Assembly: GCF_021728295.1 (NCBI RefSeq)
Contig: NZ_JAKJXE010000001.1
Span: 310,001-374,000 of the forward strand
Reading direction: 5' to 3'
DNA length: 64,000 bases
Origin: Pseudomonas petrae
GTDB taxonomy: Bacteria; Pseudomonadota; Gammaproteobacteria; Pseudomonadales; Pseudomonadaceae
Shown here: one piece after another, positions 1 to 8,311 of the stretch
Layout: each line of letters begins with the position of its first letter
Numbering within the stretch: position 1 is the stretch's first letter
Notes under the pieces: model-generated
What the model was told of the DNA's origin: nothing
Seen by the model: only the letters and a program-made list of their open reading frames with translations
Databases searched by the model: none
Program-made: the position numbers and the translations under genes

Positions 1-165
1 GTCAATAATGTCGCCGACCAGGTACACCTTGTCGGCATGGTATTGCTTGAGAAATCCGGAGAGGTGTTCGGCCTGGCAGTCGCGGGTGCCCAGATGCACG
101 TCGGAGATCCACAAGGTCCGGACACGTTGTTTACGACCGGGTTTCACGTTCTCGGCAATGCTCAT
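1..165 (-). CDS. Metallophosphoesterase, UDP-2,3-diacylglucosamine diphosphatase-like (partial)
   Basis: Only the first 55 codons are in the window; the gene continues past base 1. The start at 165 is preceded by GGAGGT about 7 bases upstream on the minus strand. The translation shows a metal-binding motif of calcineurin-like phosphoesterases, WISDVHLG (Asp and His ligands), followed by LVGDIID, the second metal motif (GD). These are typical of the LpxH-like family found across Pseudomonas, which hydrolyses UDP-diacylglucosamine or a related nucleotide-lipid. The exact substrate cannot be told from this fragment. Confidence 0.8.
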   Translation of the reverse strand, partial: MSIAENVKPGRKQRVRTLWISDVHLGTRDCQAEHLSGFLKQYHADKVYLVGDIID

Positions 166-291
166 GGACCACCTCCACTTTGGTTTCCCCAAGCGTGGAC
201 GCGGTCGGTGATATGAACATGACGGCTGTGTTTAGCTTTGATGACACGACATATCGGTTAACACTTTGCGAAACCCGTGGCCCATGCGCGT

Positions 292-588
292 TCAGGTGTC
301 CAGGCTAGCGTGACGATCGTTGTGCCCAAGGTCCCGGGCAGGATCGATCTGGTCGCGCACGCGCTGCTTGAGAATCTTGGCCTCGGGAAACCCGCCGTCG
401 GTCTTGCGCTCCCAGATCTGCACGTCATCGCAGGTGATGCGGAACACGCCGCCGGTGCCCGGGATCAACGACACCTTGCCGAGGTCATCGGTGAAGGTGC
501 TCAACAACTCCTGAGCCAGCCAGGCGGCGCGCAACAGCCATTGGCATTGCGTGCAGTAGGTGATGGTGATTTCAGGCTTGGCGGACAT
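292..588 (-). CDS. SelT/SelW/SelH (Rdx) family protein
   Basis: 98-residue thioredoxin-like protein of the Rdx family. The CxxC redox motif is visible near the N-terminus as YCTQCQW (about residues 11-17), just after a first beta strand (EITITY), as in prokaryotic SelW homologues. A short GGVFRI segment in the middle is also typical. It begins 3 bases after the stop codon of the upstream fimV-like gene, so the two are probably co-transcribed. The family is thought to act in thiol redox balance, but no substrate is known. The last ~15 residues are charged and poorly conserved-looking. Confidence 0.8.
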   Translation of the reverse strand: MSAKPEITITYCTQCQWLLRAAWLAQELLSTFTDDLGKVSLIPGTGGVFRITCDDVQIWERKTDGGFPEAKILKQRVRDQIDPARDLGHNDRHASLDT

Positions 589-591
589 CGG

Positions 592-2916
592 TCAGCCCAA
601 CCCGGCCAGCAAATCACGGGCCGTTTGCTGCGGGCCGTCGTCGGAGCCGTCGATCACTTCCTGCAACAGCCGACGGGCCTCGTCGACGTTGCCTTCATCA
701 ATCAGCACCTGCGCTTCATTGATCTTGCTCAGCGGCTCTTCGTCCAGACTCAGCAAATCGAAGCCGCCCTCCTCGATCATGAAGCTGTCGAGAAAAGCGT
801 CGTCCAGCAAATCGCTGTTGCTCTGCACGATGGCTGCCGGACCCGGCTCGAACTGCACGTCCATTTCCGGCGGCGTTTCCTCTTCGGCGAAATCGCTGAG
901 GAACTGCTCTTCCGGCATTTCGAAGACCTCGGGCAGTTGCGTGAGGTCGGACGAGAACGACATGTCGACTTCGGGTTCGGCTTCGGGTGCAGGCGCAGGC
1001 TTGCGGGGCGCGGGCGTGCTGTCGAACGGATCGACCAGATCCCAGTCGGCGTCCATGGAGAGGTCATCGAGGTTGAGCTGGAAATCGTCGGCTGGGTCAA
1101 CCGGGTTCAGCGACGCGGCCGCACTTTTGTCCAACTGGGCGGGCTCCGCCAAGCCGAGCTCTGGATGGTCGTCTGACGCTTGACTGGCCGAGGCTGTTTG
1201 ACTGGCCAGCACCGCGGCTGCACCCAGCGCCGCTGCAGGGGCTGCCGCCGAGGTCATGGGAGGCGACGCGACTGGCGCGGACGGCGCTTCGGGAGCAGCG
1301 GGCTCGGGCTTCAGTTTCGGGTAACGATTGCGGATGTCCTGGAGCTTCTGCGCATCGACGCCCTGGTTCAGGAGAACCCTTTCTTCCTCGTCATACGCGT
1401 CCACGTCGCCCTGCTCACCGAGCAGCTCGAGGACGCGCAGGCGAACATCGGTGCGCTCGGGTTGTTTGTCCAGCGCATCGCGCAGAATGGCGAGCGCTTC
1501 AGCGAAGCGACCGTAGGCGATGTAAATGCTCGCGCCATCCAGCGCGTCGGTGGCGGCACCGGCCAGGCGTTGGCCGGCAGGCGCTGACGAGGCCGGACGC
1601 GCAGCGGTGACGGCCGGCACTTCGAAGACTGGCGTAACCGTCGCGGCGGACCTGACCACCGGCTCCACCGGCACGGGCTCGAGGGCCAGCTGATTTTTGA
1701 TCCGGTTGCGGCGCACCGACCAGGCCAGCGCGAGGAGCAGCAATATCACCAACAGCGCTGCCAGGACCGACGTCCAGGGAAAGTCGTCCTCAGCGACAAC
1801 CGGTACCGGCGTCGGCGCTTGTACGGGCGTGGCTGTCGGAGCTGGCGTTGCAGCGGGCGTCGCCGTCGCCACCGCCGAAGAGACAGGAGCAACTGGCGCA
1901 GGCTTGGCCGATTGCGCCTTGACTTCGGCGAGTTGGGTCTGCAGTTCGATGATCTGCTTGTCCTTGTCGGCCTCTTCGACGGTGGACGTCTGGACTTGCT
2001 GCTTGAGCTCATCCAGCGTCTTGTTCAACTGCTGGTTTTCCAGCGCCGTCGCCGACAACTGTTCGACGGCGTTCTGGTTCTCCGGCGTAGACGGCGGGGG
2101 GAAGTCTGCAGCCGAAGTGTTGCTACCTGCAACGGCAGGCGCATTGGCGGTCTTCGGTTCAACGGCGTTGTCCGGCAGCAACAGGCTCTGACCGACCTTC
2201 AGCTGGCTGCGCTCGCCATTGGGAAACGCTTGCGGGTTGAGCGCCACCACACCTTTTATCAACTCAGCAGAAGAGGCCTTGCTGCCCGGCGCCTGTACCT
2301 GACGGGCAATACCCGCCAGTGTGTCGCCGGACACAACCGTGTAATGCTTGCCTTGTCGAGCCTGAGGCGGCGCGACCGGCAGACGCGACTCGTCATTCTT
2401 CGCGCTGGCGGCTGGCGATTGAGTACGGCTGCGCGTCGCGGCAAGTCCTGTCGGCGATGTCGGCGGATCAAGCAGCACAGTGTATTCATGCAGCTGGTCG
2501 CCGTTCGGCCGTACCAGCCTGACGAGGAAATTCAGATACGGCTCGGTGACCGCCTTGTGCGATTCGATGTGAATCACACTGCGGTTGCCACGGATCACCG
2601 GGGTGAACCGCAGGTCGTTGAGAAAAAAGACGCGCTCCACGCCAGCCTTGGCGAAGGCCTCGGGCGGCGCGAGCCCGACGACGATTTCTTCGGGACTCAG
2701 CCCACCCGCTTCAATCAATTCGATATCGGCGTTGAAAGGTTGCCCAAGGGCAGAATGCAGGCTGATTTCGCCCAGACCGAGCGCCGCCGCCACGGAGCTG
2801 TGCAGCAACGCGGCCGAGGCGAGCCCAATGGCGAGCAAACCCGAACGAAGACCTGACTGAACGCGAAGGGGGGCACCTCCTTCGCGACGACTACCGGCCT
2901 GAAAACTCTTCAGCAT
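592..2916 (-). CDS. FimV/HubP-like polar landmark protein
   Basis: 774 residues from the ATG at 2916, which has AAGGG just upstream; a longer reading frame to 2955 lacks a good ribosome site. In order: a signal sequence (to about residue 46, ending in AAALG), the FimV N-terminal domain (LGEISLHSALGQPFNADIEL), a LysM peptidoglycan-binding motif (about 191-248, starting YTVVSGDTLAGIA), a coiled coil (about 283-335), a Pro/Ala/Thr-rich linker, one membrane helix (about 381-402), an acidic cytoplasmic region, and the short C-terminal FimV TPR-like motif (AQVLIDEGNVDEARRLL). Such proteins organise the cell pole, type IV pili and chemotaxis arrays. It is shorter than the main FimV of Pseudomonas (roughly 900 residues) and lacks the usual asd/truA neighbours, so it may be a paralogue. 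Confidence 0.85.
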   Translation of the reverse strand: MLKSFQAGSRREGGAPLRVQSGLRSGLLAIGLASAALLHSSVAAALGLGEISLHSALGQPFNADIELIEAGGLSPEEIVVGLAPPEAFAKAGVERVFFLNDLRFTPVIRGNRSVIHIESHKAVTEPYLNFLVRLVRPNGDQLHEYTVLLDPPTSPTGLAATRSRTQSPAASAKNDESRLPVAPPQARQGKHYTVVSGDTLAGIARQVQAPGSKASSAELIKGVVALNPQAFPNGERSQLKVGQSLLLPDNAVEPKTANAPAVAGSNTSAADFPPPSTPENQNAVEQLSATALENQQLNKTLDELKQQVQTSTVEEADKDKQIIELQTQLAEVKAQSAKPAPVAPVSSAVATATPAATPAPTATPVQAPTPVPVVAEDDFPWTSVLAALLVILLLLALAWSVRRNRIKNQLALEPVPVEPVVRSAATVTPVFEVPAVTAARPASSAPAGQRLAGAATDALDGASIYIAYGRFAEALAILRDALDKQPERTDVRLRVLELLGEQGDVDAYDEEERVLLNQGVDAQKLQDIRNRYPKLKPEPAAPEAPSAPVASPPMTSAAAPAAALGAAAVLASQTASASQASDDHPELGLAEPAQLDKSAAASLNPVDPADDFQLNLDDLSMDADWDLVDPFDSTPAPRKPAPAPEAEPEVDMSFSSDLTQLPEVFEMPEEQFLSDFAEEETPPEMDVQFEPGPAAIVQSNSDLLDDAFLDSFMIEEGGFDLLSLDEEPLSKINEAQVLIDEGNVDEARRLLQEVIDGSDDGPQQTARDLLAGLG

Positions 2917-3059
2917 GCGAACCCTTTTGAAGACGAGGCAGGCTTCCCTGCACATTCGGTACGCCCGGACACGTCATCCGGGCAGCATCAGTATGGGTGC
3001 AAATAGAACAGGATGTTTCGCCCGCATCAATGTATTTGTCGCGGGCGTTCGCGCGGTTT

Positions 3060-3494
3060 TCAGGATTTTTCAAGATTGGCCAGGATTTTCGAATGAACGC
3101 GCATGCACAGGTGCAGTTCTTCTTCGTCGATCCCGGCAAACAACTCGTGGCGCAAGGCGGTAGCAATGGTTTCGATTTGCTCGATCAGCGGCCGCGCGGT
3201 GTCGCAGAGGACGATCTTTTTCGCCCGACGATCTTCAAGCACCGCCTGCCGAAGCACCAGCCCCTGATTTTCCAGACTGTCCAGCAACCGGGCCAGGGTC
3301 GGCCCTTCAACGCCCACGCTCTGGGCCAGTTCACGCTGGGTCGGCGGCGTTTTGAATCGGGCCAGATGCAGTAAAACCAGCCAGCGCGCCTGGGACAATC
3401 CCAGATCAGCCAGCCGGCGATCCAGCTCCGCACGCCAGCCCCGGGACATATGGGCCAGCTGCATGCCAAAGCGGTGTTCTTCGGTTAACGGCAT
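3060..3494 (-). CDS. MarR/SlyA family transcriptional regulator
   Basis: 144 residues, start ATG at 3494. A TTG 24 bases upstream (3518, with AGGA before it) is an alternative that would add eight residues. The protein has the winged-helix layout of SlyA-type MarR proteins: GWRAELDRRLADLGLSQARW, the recognition region TQRELAQSVGVEGPTLARLLDSLE, then the wing with DRRAKKIVLCD. Such dimers sense small phenolic or lipophilic ligands and repress nearby genes. Two inverted repeats lie just upstream (separate entries), consistent with autoregulation. It is transcribed in the same direction as recQ but separated from the fimV-like gene by about 140 bases. Confidence 0.85.
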   Translation of the reverse strand: MPLTEEHRFGMQLAHMSRGWRAELDRRLADLGLSQARWLVLLHLARFKTPPTQRELAQSVGVEGPTLARLLDSLENQGLVLRQAVLEDRRAKKIVLCDTARPLIEQIETIATALRHELFAGIDEEELHLCMRVHSKILANLEKS

Positions 3495-3497
3495 AGG

Positions 3498-3533
3498 TAA
3501 CTCGATAGTTAAAGGCAATTCCTAATTAATAGG
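3498..3533 (-). promoter_or_regulatory. Two inverted repeats upstream of the marR-type gene
   Basis: TAACTCGATAGTTA (3498-3511, perfect 5-bp arms) and CCTAATTAATAGG (3521-3533, perfect 4-bp arms) sit back to back in an AT-rich stretch immediately 5' of the regulator's ATG. Spacing and base composition resemble MarR-family operators. Function is inferred only from position and symmetry. Confidence 0.4.
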
Positions 3534-3650
3534 CAGCTAACCATGGAGCCCGGGATGAGGCAAGCGCCTGGACGTGGTGATTCGTCGCAGTGGCTGAGAG
3601 GTGCCGGGATGCGGCGGGTATGCCTTGGGATTAATTCAGATTGCGGCGGG

Positions 3651-5777
3651 TTAGACCTCGAACTCAGACTGCAACGCCGCCCGCACGCAATACAGCACGC
3701 CTTCGGGAACGCGCCCGGTGAACAGCTCGGCGATGGCGGCGACAGGGGGCAGTTCGCCTTCGCCATCGAGGAACGCGTCCTGAATCTCGGTCATCAGGTC
3801 TTCGGGCAAGTCCAGCGCCTGATCCAGTGAAAGCTGCTGTTTGCCAATCGCTTCGGCCAGCATCGTGTAGACGTTCTTCTCCGAGCATTGCAGTTGCCCG
3901 GCGATTTGCATCGGGGTCATGCCGGCGCGGGCGAGGCTGATGAGCTCATGCCGCACATCGGCGACCACACGCGGCGCCGGTGCAGCGCCGCCGAGCACTT
4001 CGAGGAACGCCTCGCCGTAACGCTCGAGCTTGCGAGCGCCGACGCCGCTGACCCGGCCCATTTCAGCCATGGTCCCTGGCTGGCTGCGGAGCATTTCCAG
4101 CAAGGTCGAATCCGGGAAGATGACGTAAGGCGGCACGCCATGTTCTTCCGCCAGCTTGCGCCGCAATGTGCGCAGCGCTTCCCACTGTTCGCGCTCTTCG
4201 CCGCGCACCAGCTGGCTCGCCGGGCTGCCGGAGGCTTTCGCTGTGGTCTGCGGTTTCAGGTCACGGCGCAGCTGCAAAGTGACCTCGCCACGCAACAGCG
4301 GCCGGCACGTGTCGCTCAGACGCAAGCCGCCGTAGCCTTCCAGGTCAATGTCGGCAAGACCGCGCGCCACCAGCTGCCGGAACAATGAACGCCACTCGCC
4401 TTCGCTGCGGCTCTTGCCGACACCGAACACCGCGAGCTTCTGATGACCGAAGCTCTGCACCTTGTCGTTTTCCTTGCCCAGCAATACGTCGACCAGATGC
4501 CCCACGCCATAGCGCTGCCCGGTCCGGTAGATCGCTGAAAGCGCCTGTCTCGCAGGCTCGGTGGCGTCCCAGGTCTGCACGCCGTCGACGCAGTTGTCGC
4601 AATGCCCACAGGGGTTGGGCATGATTTCGTCGAAGTAGGCGAGCAGCGACTGACGTCGGCAGCGGGTCTCTTCACACAGCGCCAGCATCGCGTCGAGCTT
4701 GTGCTGTTCGACGCGCTTGTGGCGCTCGTCACCTTCGGAATTCTGCAGCATCTGCTTGAGCATCAGCACATCTTGCAGACCGTACGCCATCCACGCATCG
4801 GCCGGCAGACCGTCGCGCCCTGCGCGGCCAGTCTCCTGGTAATAGGCTTCCAGCGACTTGGGCAGATCCATGTGCGCAACGAACCGTACGTTGGGCTTAT
4901 CGATGCCCATGCCAAACGCAATCGTGGCGACCATGATCAGGCCTTCCTCATTAAGGAAGCGCCGTTGATTGCTGGAGCGCGTCTCGATGGGCAAACCCGC
5001 GTGGTAGGGCAGCGCCGGGTAGCCGTTGTCGCTGAGGAACGCTGCGGTCTCTTCGACCTTCTTGCGCGAAAGGCAATAGACGATGCCGGCGTCGCTGCGC
5101 CGCTCGGACAGAAACGCCAGCAACTGCTTGCGCGGCTGTTCCTTGGGCACGATGCGGTAAAAAATATTGGGGCGGTCGAAGCTCGACAGGAAGCGCTCGG
5201 CGTTCTGCAGGTGCAGACGCTCGACGATTTCCTCGCGGGTGCGCTTGTCGGCCGTGGCGGTCAGGGCGATGCGCGGCACGTCCGGAAACAGCTCGGCCAG
5301 TTGCCCCAGCTGCAGGTATTCAGGACGGAAATCGTGACCCCATTGCGACACGCAGTGGGCTTCATCGATGGCGAACAGGGCGATCTTGAGGTTCTGCAAA
5401 AACGACAGCATGCGCGGCTGAACCAGACGCTCCGGCGCCAGGTACAGCATCTTGATTTCGCCCAGACGAATGCGGTTGGCGAGGTCGCGCTGCTGCTCGG
5501 CGCTGAGCGTGGAGTTGAGCGCGGCGGCTGAAACACCGAGTTCTTCCAGCGTTGCGACCTGATCGTCCATCAACGCAATGAGCGGCGAAACCACGACCGC
5601 GAGGCCGTCGCGCAACAAGCCCGGCACCTGGAAACACAGGGATTTGCCGCCGCCGGTGGGCATCAGCACCAATGCATCACCGCCACTGGCCACGCGCTCG
5701 ATAATGGCACCCTGGCGACCACGGAAGCTGTCGTAGCCGAAGATGTCTTTAAGTACGCGTTGAGCCTGGTCGAGCAT
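3651..5777 (-). CDS. recQ: ATP-dependent DNA helicase RecQ
   Basis: 708 residues from ATG 5777 (GGGGT upstream). 3'-5' superfamily 2 helicase acting in recombination and stalled-fork processing. Visible motifs: motif I PTGGGKS (about 42-46), DEAH box (about 138-141) followed by the aromatic-rich loop [11 protein letters not shown], motif [12 protein letters not shown], the RQC zinc-binding cysteines (CEETRC ... CGHCDNC) and a C-terminal HRDC domain ([20 protein letters not shown]). Length and architecture match the family. The convergent UPF0149 gene starts on the other strand about 210 bases upstream, so the region between is a divergent promoter area. Confidence 0.97.
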   Translation of the reverse strand: MLDQAQRVLKDIFGYDSFRGRQGAIIERVASGGDALVLMPTGGGKSLCFQVPGLLRDGLAVVVSPLIALMDDQVATLEELGVSAAALNSTLSAEQQRDLANRIRLGEIKMLYLAPERLVQPRMLSFLQNLKIALFAIDEAHCVSQWGHDFRPEYLQLGQLAELFPDVPRIALTATADKRTREEIVERLHLQNAERFLSSFDRPNIFYRIVPKEQPRKQLLAFLSERRSDAGIVYCLSRKKVEETAAFLSDNGYPALPYHAGLPIETRSSNQRRFLNEEGLIMVATIAFGMGIDKPNVRFVAHMDLPKSLEAYYQETGRAGRDGLPADAWMAYGLQDVLMLKQMLQNSEGDERHKRVEQHKLDAMLALCEETRCRRQSLLAYFDEIMPNPCGHCDNCVDGVQTWDATEPARQALSAIYRTGQRYGVGHLVDVLLGKENDKVQSFGHQKLAVFGVGKSRSEGEWRSLFRQLVARGLADIDLEGYGGLRLSDTCRPLLRGEVTLQLRRDLKPQTTAKASGSPASQLVRGEEREQWEALRTLRRKLAEEHGVPPYVIFPDSTLLEMLRSQPGTMAEMGRVSGVGARKLERYGEAFLEVLGGAAPAPRVVADVRHELISLARAGMTPMQIAGQLQCSEKNVYTMLAEAIGKQQLSLDQALDLPEDLMTEIQDAFLDGEGELPPVAAIAELFTGRVPEGVLYCVRAALQSEFEV

Positions 5778-5987
5778 AAATACCCCGGATGGTGCCGCAA
5801 CAGCGGTCGAGAATCGCTGTGGAAATCGCAAAGCGCGGCAGTATACCGGAGCGCCCCGACAGATTGGACAGCGGTGACACCGGCGGTCGAAATTAACCGG
5901 AATACCGATTTCAGTGGCCTCGCCGCTGGCGCCGGGCGCCCTCAGGGCCTAGAATTCGGCATCGTTTATTCCCAAGGTAGTTTGTCA

Positions 5988-6575
5988 ATGTCCTTCGCTG
6001 AGCAATTACACCGCCTGCAAGCCTTCCTCGATGCCGATGAGCTGCATGACGAAGCGCTGGACTACGTAGCCGCCCACGGCTATCTGACCGCGCTGTCCAC
6101 TTGCGCCGAAACCGTGCCGGATCGCGAGTGGATCGACGCACTGTTTGCCGAGCCGCCGCACTACGCCGACAAGGCGCAGGAAGAGGAAATCGAAGCCACC
6201 CTAATCCAGCTCAAGGCCCACATCGCTCGCCAGCTGGCGTCAGACGAAGAGTTCGAATTGCCTTGCGATCTGGACCTGGGCGATGACCCCGATGACTCCG
6301 AGCTACGCGGCTGGTGCATCGGCTTCATGGAAGGCGTGTTCCTGCGCGAATCCGCCTGGTTCGAAAACGACGAAGAGGAAGTCAGCGAGATGCTGCTGCC
6401 GATCATGGTCGGCTCCGGTCTGTTCGATGAACAACCAGAGTTCGCCGACATCGCCGCCGACGCCAACCTGATGGACGACATGATCGTGCAGATCCCGGAA
6501 GCGCTGACCGCGCTGTATCTGCTGCTGCAAGCCCCGGACGAAAAACCGGCGATCCTCAAGCCTCGCCATCACTAA
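5988..6575 (+). CDS. UPF0149 (YecA/YgfB) family protein
   Basis: 195 residues, start ATG 5988; the frame is open further upstream but that part overlaps the recQ promoter and does not resemble the family. The sequence is acidic and all-helical, with the family signatures ELRGWCIGFMEG and a C-terminal helix rich in Leu and Asp. Molecular function of the family is poorly defined; YgfB in P. aeruginosa affects antibiotic-resistance gene expression, but this copy is of the longer recQ-linked type. It converges with pap across a hairpin at 6612-6639. Confidence 0.85.
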   Translation: MSFAEQLHRLQAFLDADELHDEALDYVAAHGYLTALSTCAETVPDREWIDALFAEPPHYADKAQEEEIEATLIQLKAHIARQLASDEEFELPCDLDLGDDPDDSELRGWCIGFMEGVFLRESAWFENDEEEVSEMLLPIMVGSGLFDEQPEFADIAADANLMDDMIVQIPEALTALYLLLQAPDEKPAILKPRHH

Positions 6576-6611
6576 GCTCGACTATATAGCCCCGCCGTCA
6601 CCGAGCGAGAC

Positions 6612-6639
6612 ACGTACGAGCCGACTCCGGCTCGTACGT
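6612..6639. terminator. Hairpin between convergent genes
   Basis: Perfect 11-bp stem ACGTACGAGCC / GGCTCGTACGT with a 6-base loop, sitting between the stop of the UPF0149 gene and the stop of pap. There is no clear T-run on either side, so it is a probable bidirectional transcript-end hairpin rather than a textbook intrinsic terminator. Confidence 0.6.
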
Positions 6640-6650
6640 CCCCTTCCCCG

Positions 6651-8153
6651 CTACTTGTGTTTCTTGTCACTCTTCTTGAATGCCGCCTCGATCGCTTCAT
6701 TGATCGTGCGCAGTACCTTGACCCGCGCCCAGCGTTTGTCGTTGGCCTCGACCAGCGTCCACGGGGCGATTTCAGTGCTGGTGCGATCCACCATGTCGCC
6801 CACCGCCTCGCGGTAAAGCGGCCACTTGCTGCGGTTGCGCCAGTCATCCTCAGTGATCTTGTGGCGCTTGAACGGTATTTTCTCCCGCGCCTGAAAACGC
6901 TCCAGCTGGGTTTTGTCGTCGATCGCCAGCCAGAACTTCACCACCACGATGCCAAAGTCCGTCAGCTGCTCTTCGAAGTCGTTGATCTCGCTGTAAGCCC
7001 TCAACCAGTCTGCCTCGGAGCAAAAGCCTTCGACCCGCTCGACCAGCACACGTCCATACCATGAACGATCAAAGACGGTGAATTTTCCCCGCGCTGGAAT
7101 CTGCCGCCAGAACCTCCACAAATAAGGCTGAGCCAGTTCGTCCTGACTGGGCGCGGCGATTGGCACGATGTGGTACTGCCTTGGATCGAGAGCTCCGGCG
7201 ACACGTTTGATCGCACCGCCCTTGCCCGCTGCATCGTTGCCTTCAAACACCGCCACCAGTGCGTGACGGCGCATGCGCTTGTCGCGCATGAGCCCGGAAA
7301 GCCGCGCCTGCTCGGTGATCAGTTGCTCGTCGTAATCGCCCTTTTCAAGTGCGAGGGTCATGTCGAGGTTATCGAGCAGGCTCAGCTCGTTGCTGTTGTT
7401 GGGCAAAGGGCCGAGTCCGACAAGATGGGTCGCCCCTTCAGGCGTCTTCAGGGCGTTTTGCAAACCTTCGAGCAGCAGCCGGCCGACGGTCAGACTGCGA
7501 TAGTTCGGGTCGACGCCTTCGATGACGTGCCAGGGTGCGTAGTCGCGACTGGTGCGCCGCAGCACGCGCTCACCGAAGCGCACGAACCGGTCGTAGGTCT
7601 TCGATTGCTGCCAGTCCAGCGGGCTGATCCGCCAACTGTGCAGCGGGTCATCCTTGAGGGTTTTGAGGCGCAGCTTCATCTGCCGCTTGGACAGGTGAAA
7701 CCAGAATTTGAAGATCACTGCGCCTTCATCGACCAGCATCTTTTCCAGTCGCTCGGCGCCGTTGATGGCCTGGTCCAGCACCGGGTCCTTGAACCGCTTG
7801 TGCACCCGGCCCTGGATCATCTGGCTGTACCAGTTCCCGAAGAACACGCCGATCCGTCCCTTCGGCGGCAGCTGCCGCCAGTAACGCCAGACAGGCGGAT
7901 GGGCCAGCTCTTCATCGGTTCGCTGATCGAAAGTGCGCACTTCTATGTAGCGCGGGTCCATCCAGTCGTTGAGCAGCTTGACGGTTTCACCCTTGCCGGC
8001 GCCCTCGATGCCATTGATCAGCACGATGATCTGGCGCTTGCCTTGCTCATGCAGTTCGTACTGAGCCTCCAGCAGCGCCTCGCGCAGGGCCGGGACTTCA
8101 GCGTCGTAGGTTTCGTCGTCGATGGTGTGGCCGATTTCAGCGGATTCGAACAT
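6651..8153 (-). CDS. pap: Polyphosphate:AMP phosphotransferase (two-domain PPK2)
   Basis: 500 residues. It contains two tandem PPK2 domains: the first with the P-loop GIEGAGKGETV (about 48-58), the second with GNDAAGKGGAI (about 305-315), each followed by a DPR(Y/Q)Y segment and a WRYWRQLP / WRFWRQIP lid motif. The double-domain (class II PPK2) type transfers phosphate from polyphosphate to AMP to give ADP. The first P-loop carries GKGE where the second has GKGG; in this family the C-terminal domain is thought to be the main active one. It stands as a single gene. Confidence 0.95.
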   Translation of the reverse strand: MFESAEIGHTIDDETYDAEVPALREALLEAQYELHEQGKRQIIVLINGIEGAGKGETVKLLNDWMDPRYIEVRTFDQRTDEELAHPPVWRYWRQLPPKGRIGVFFGNWYSQMIQGRVHKRFKDPVLDQAINGAERLEKMLVDEGAVIFKFWFHLSKRQMKLRLKTLKDDPLHSWRISPLDWQQSKTYDRFVRFGERVLRRTSRDYAPWHVIEGVDPNYRSLTVGRLLLEGLQNALKTPEGATHLVGLGPLPNNSNELSLLDNLDMTLALEKGDYDEQLITEQARLSGLMRDKRMRRHALVAVFEGNDAAGKGGAIKRVAGALDPRQYHIVPIAAPSQDELAQPYLWRFWRQIPARGKFTVFDRSWYGRVLVERVEGFCSEADWLRAYSEINDFEEQLTDFGIVVVKFWLAIDDKTQLERFQAREKIPFKRHKITEDDWRNRSKWPLYREAVGDMVDRTSTEIAPWTLVEANDKRWARVKVLRTINEAIEAAFKKSDKKHK

Positions 8154-8311
8154 GCAGGGCTCCCTTCAGGATCGGTCAAGACTAGCAGGCGGCAGACAGC
8201 GCCGATGCAGGTTATGACCGCCAATCGCTGCGATGGATCACTGCAGCGAGAAACATTCGGTTGCAGGTAACACCGAGGCGGCGGCATGGCGCAGCCACCT
8301 CAATGAGCGGG

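Noticed and set aside
277..1176. Long plus-strand ORF opposite the fimV-like and SelW-type genes
   Set aside because: Shadow of high-GC coding on the minus strand; no family resemblance and it spans two real genes.
1819..2856. 345-codon plus-strand ORF inside the fimV-like gene
   Set aside because: Arg-rich antisense shadow; the minus strand has LysM and FimV domains.
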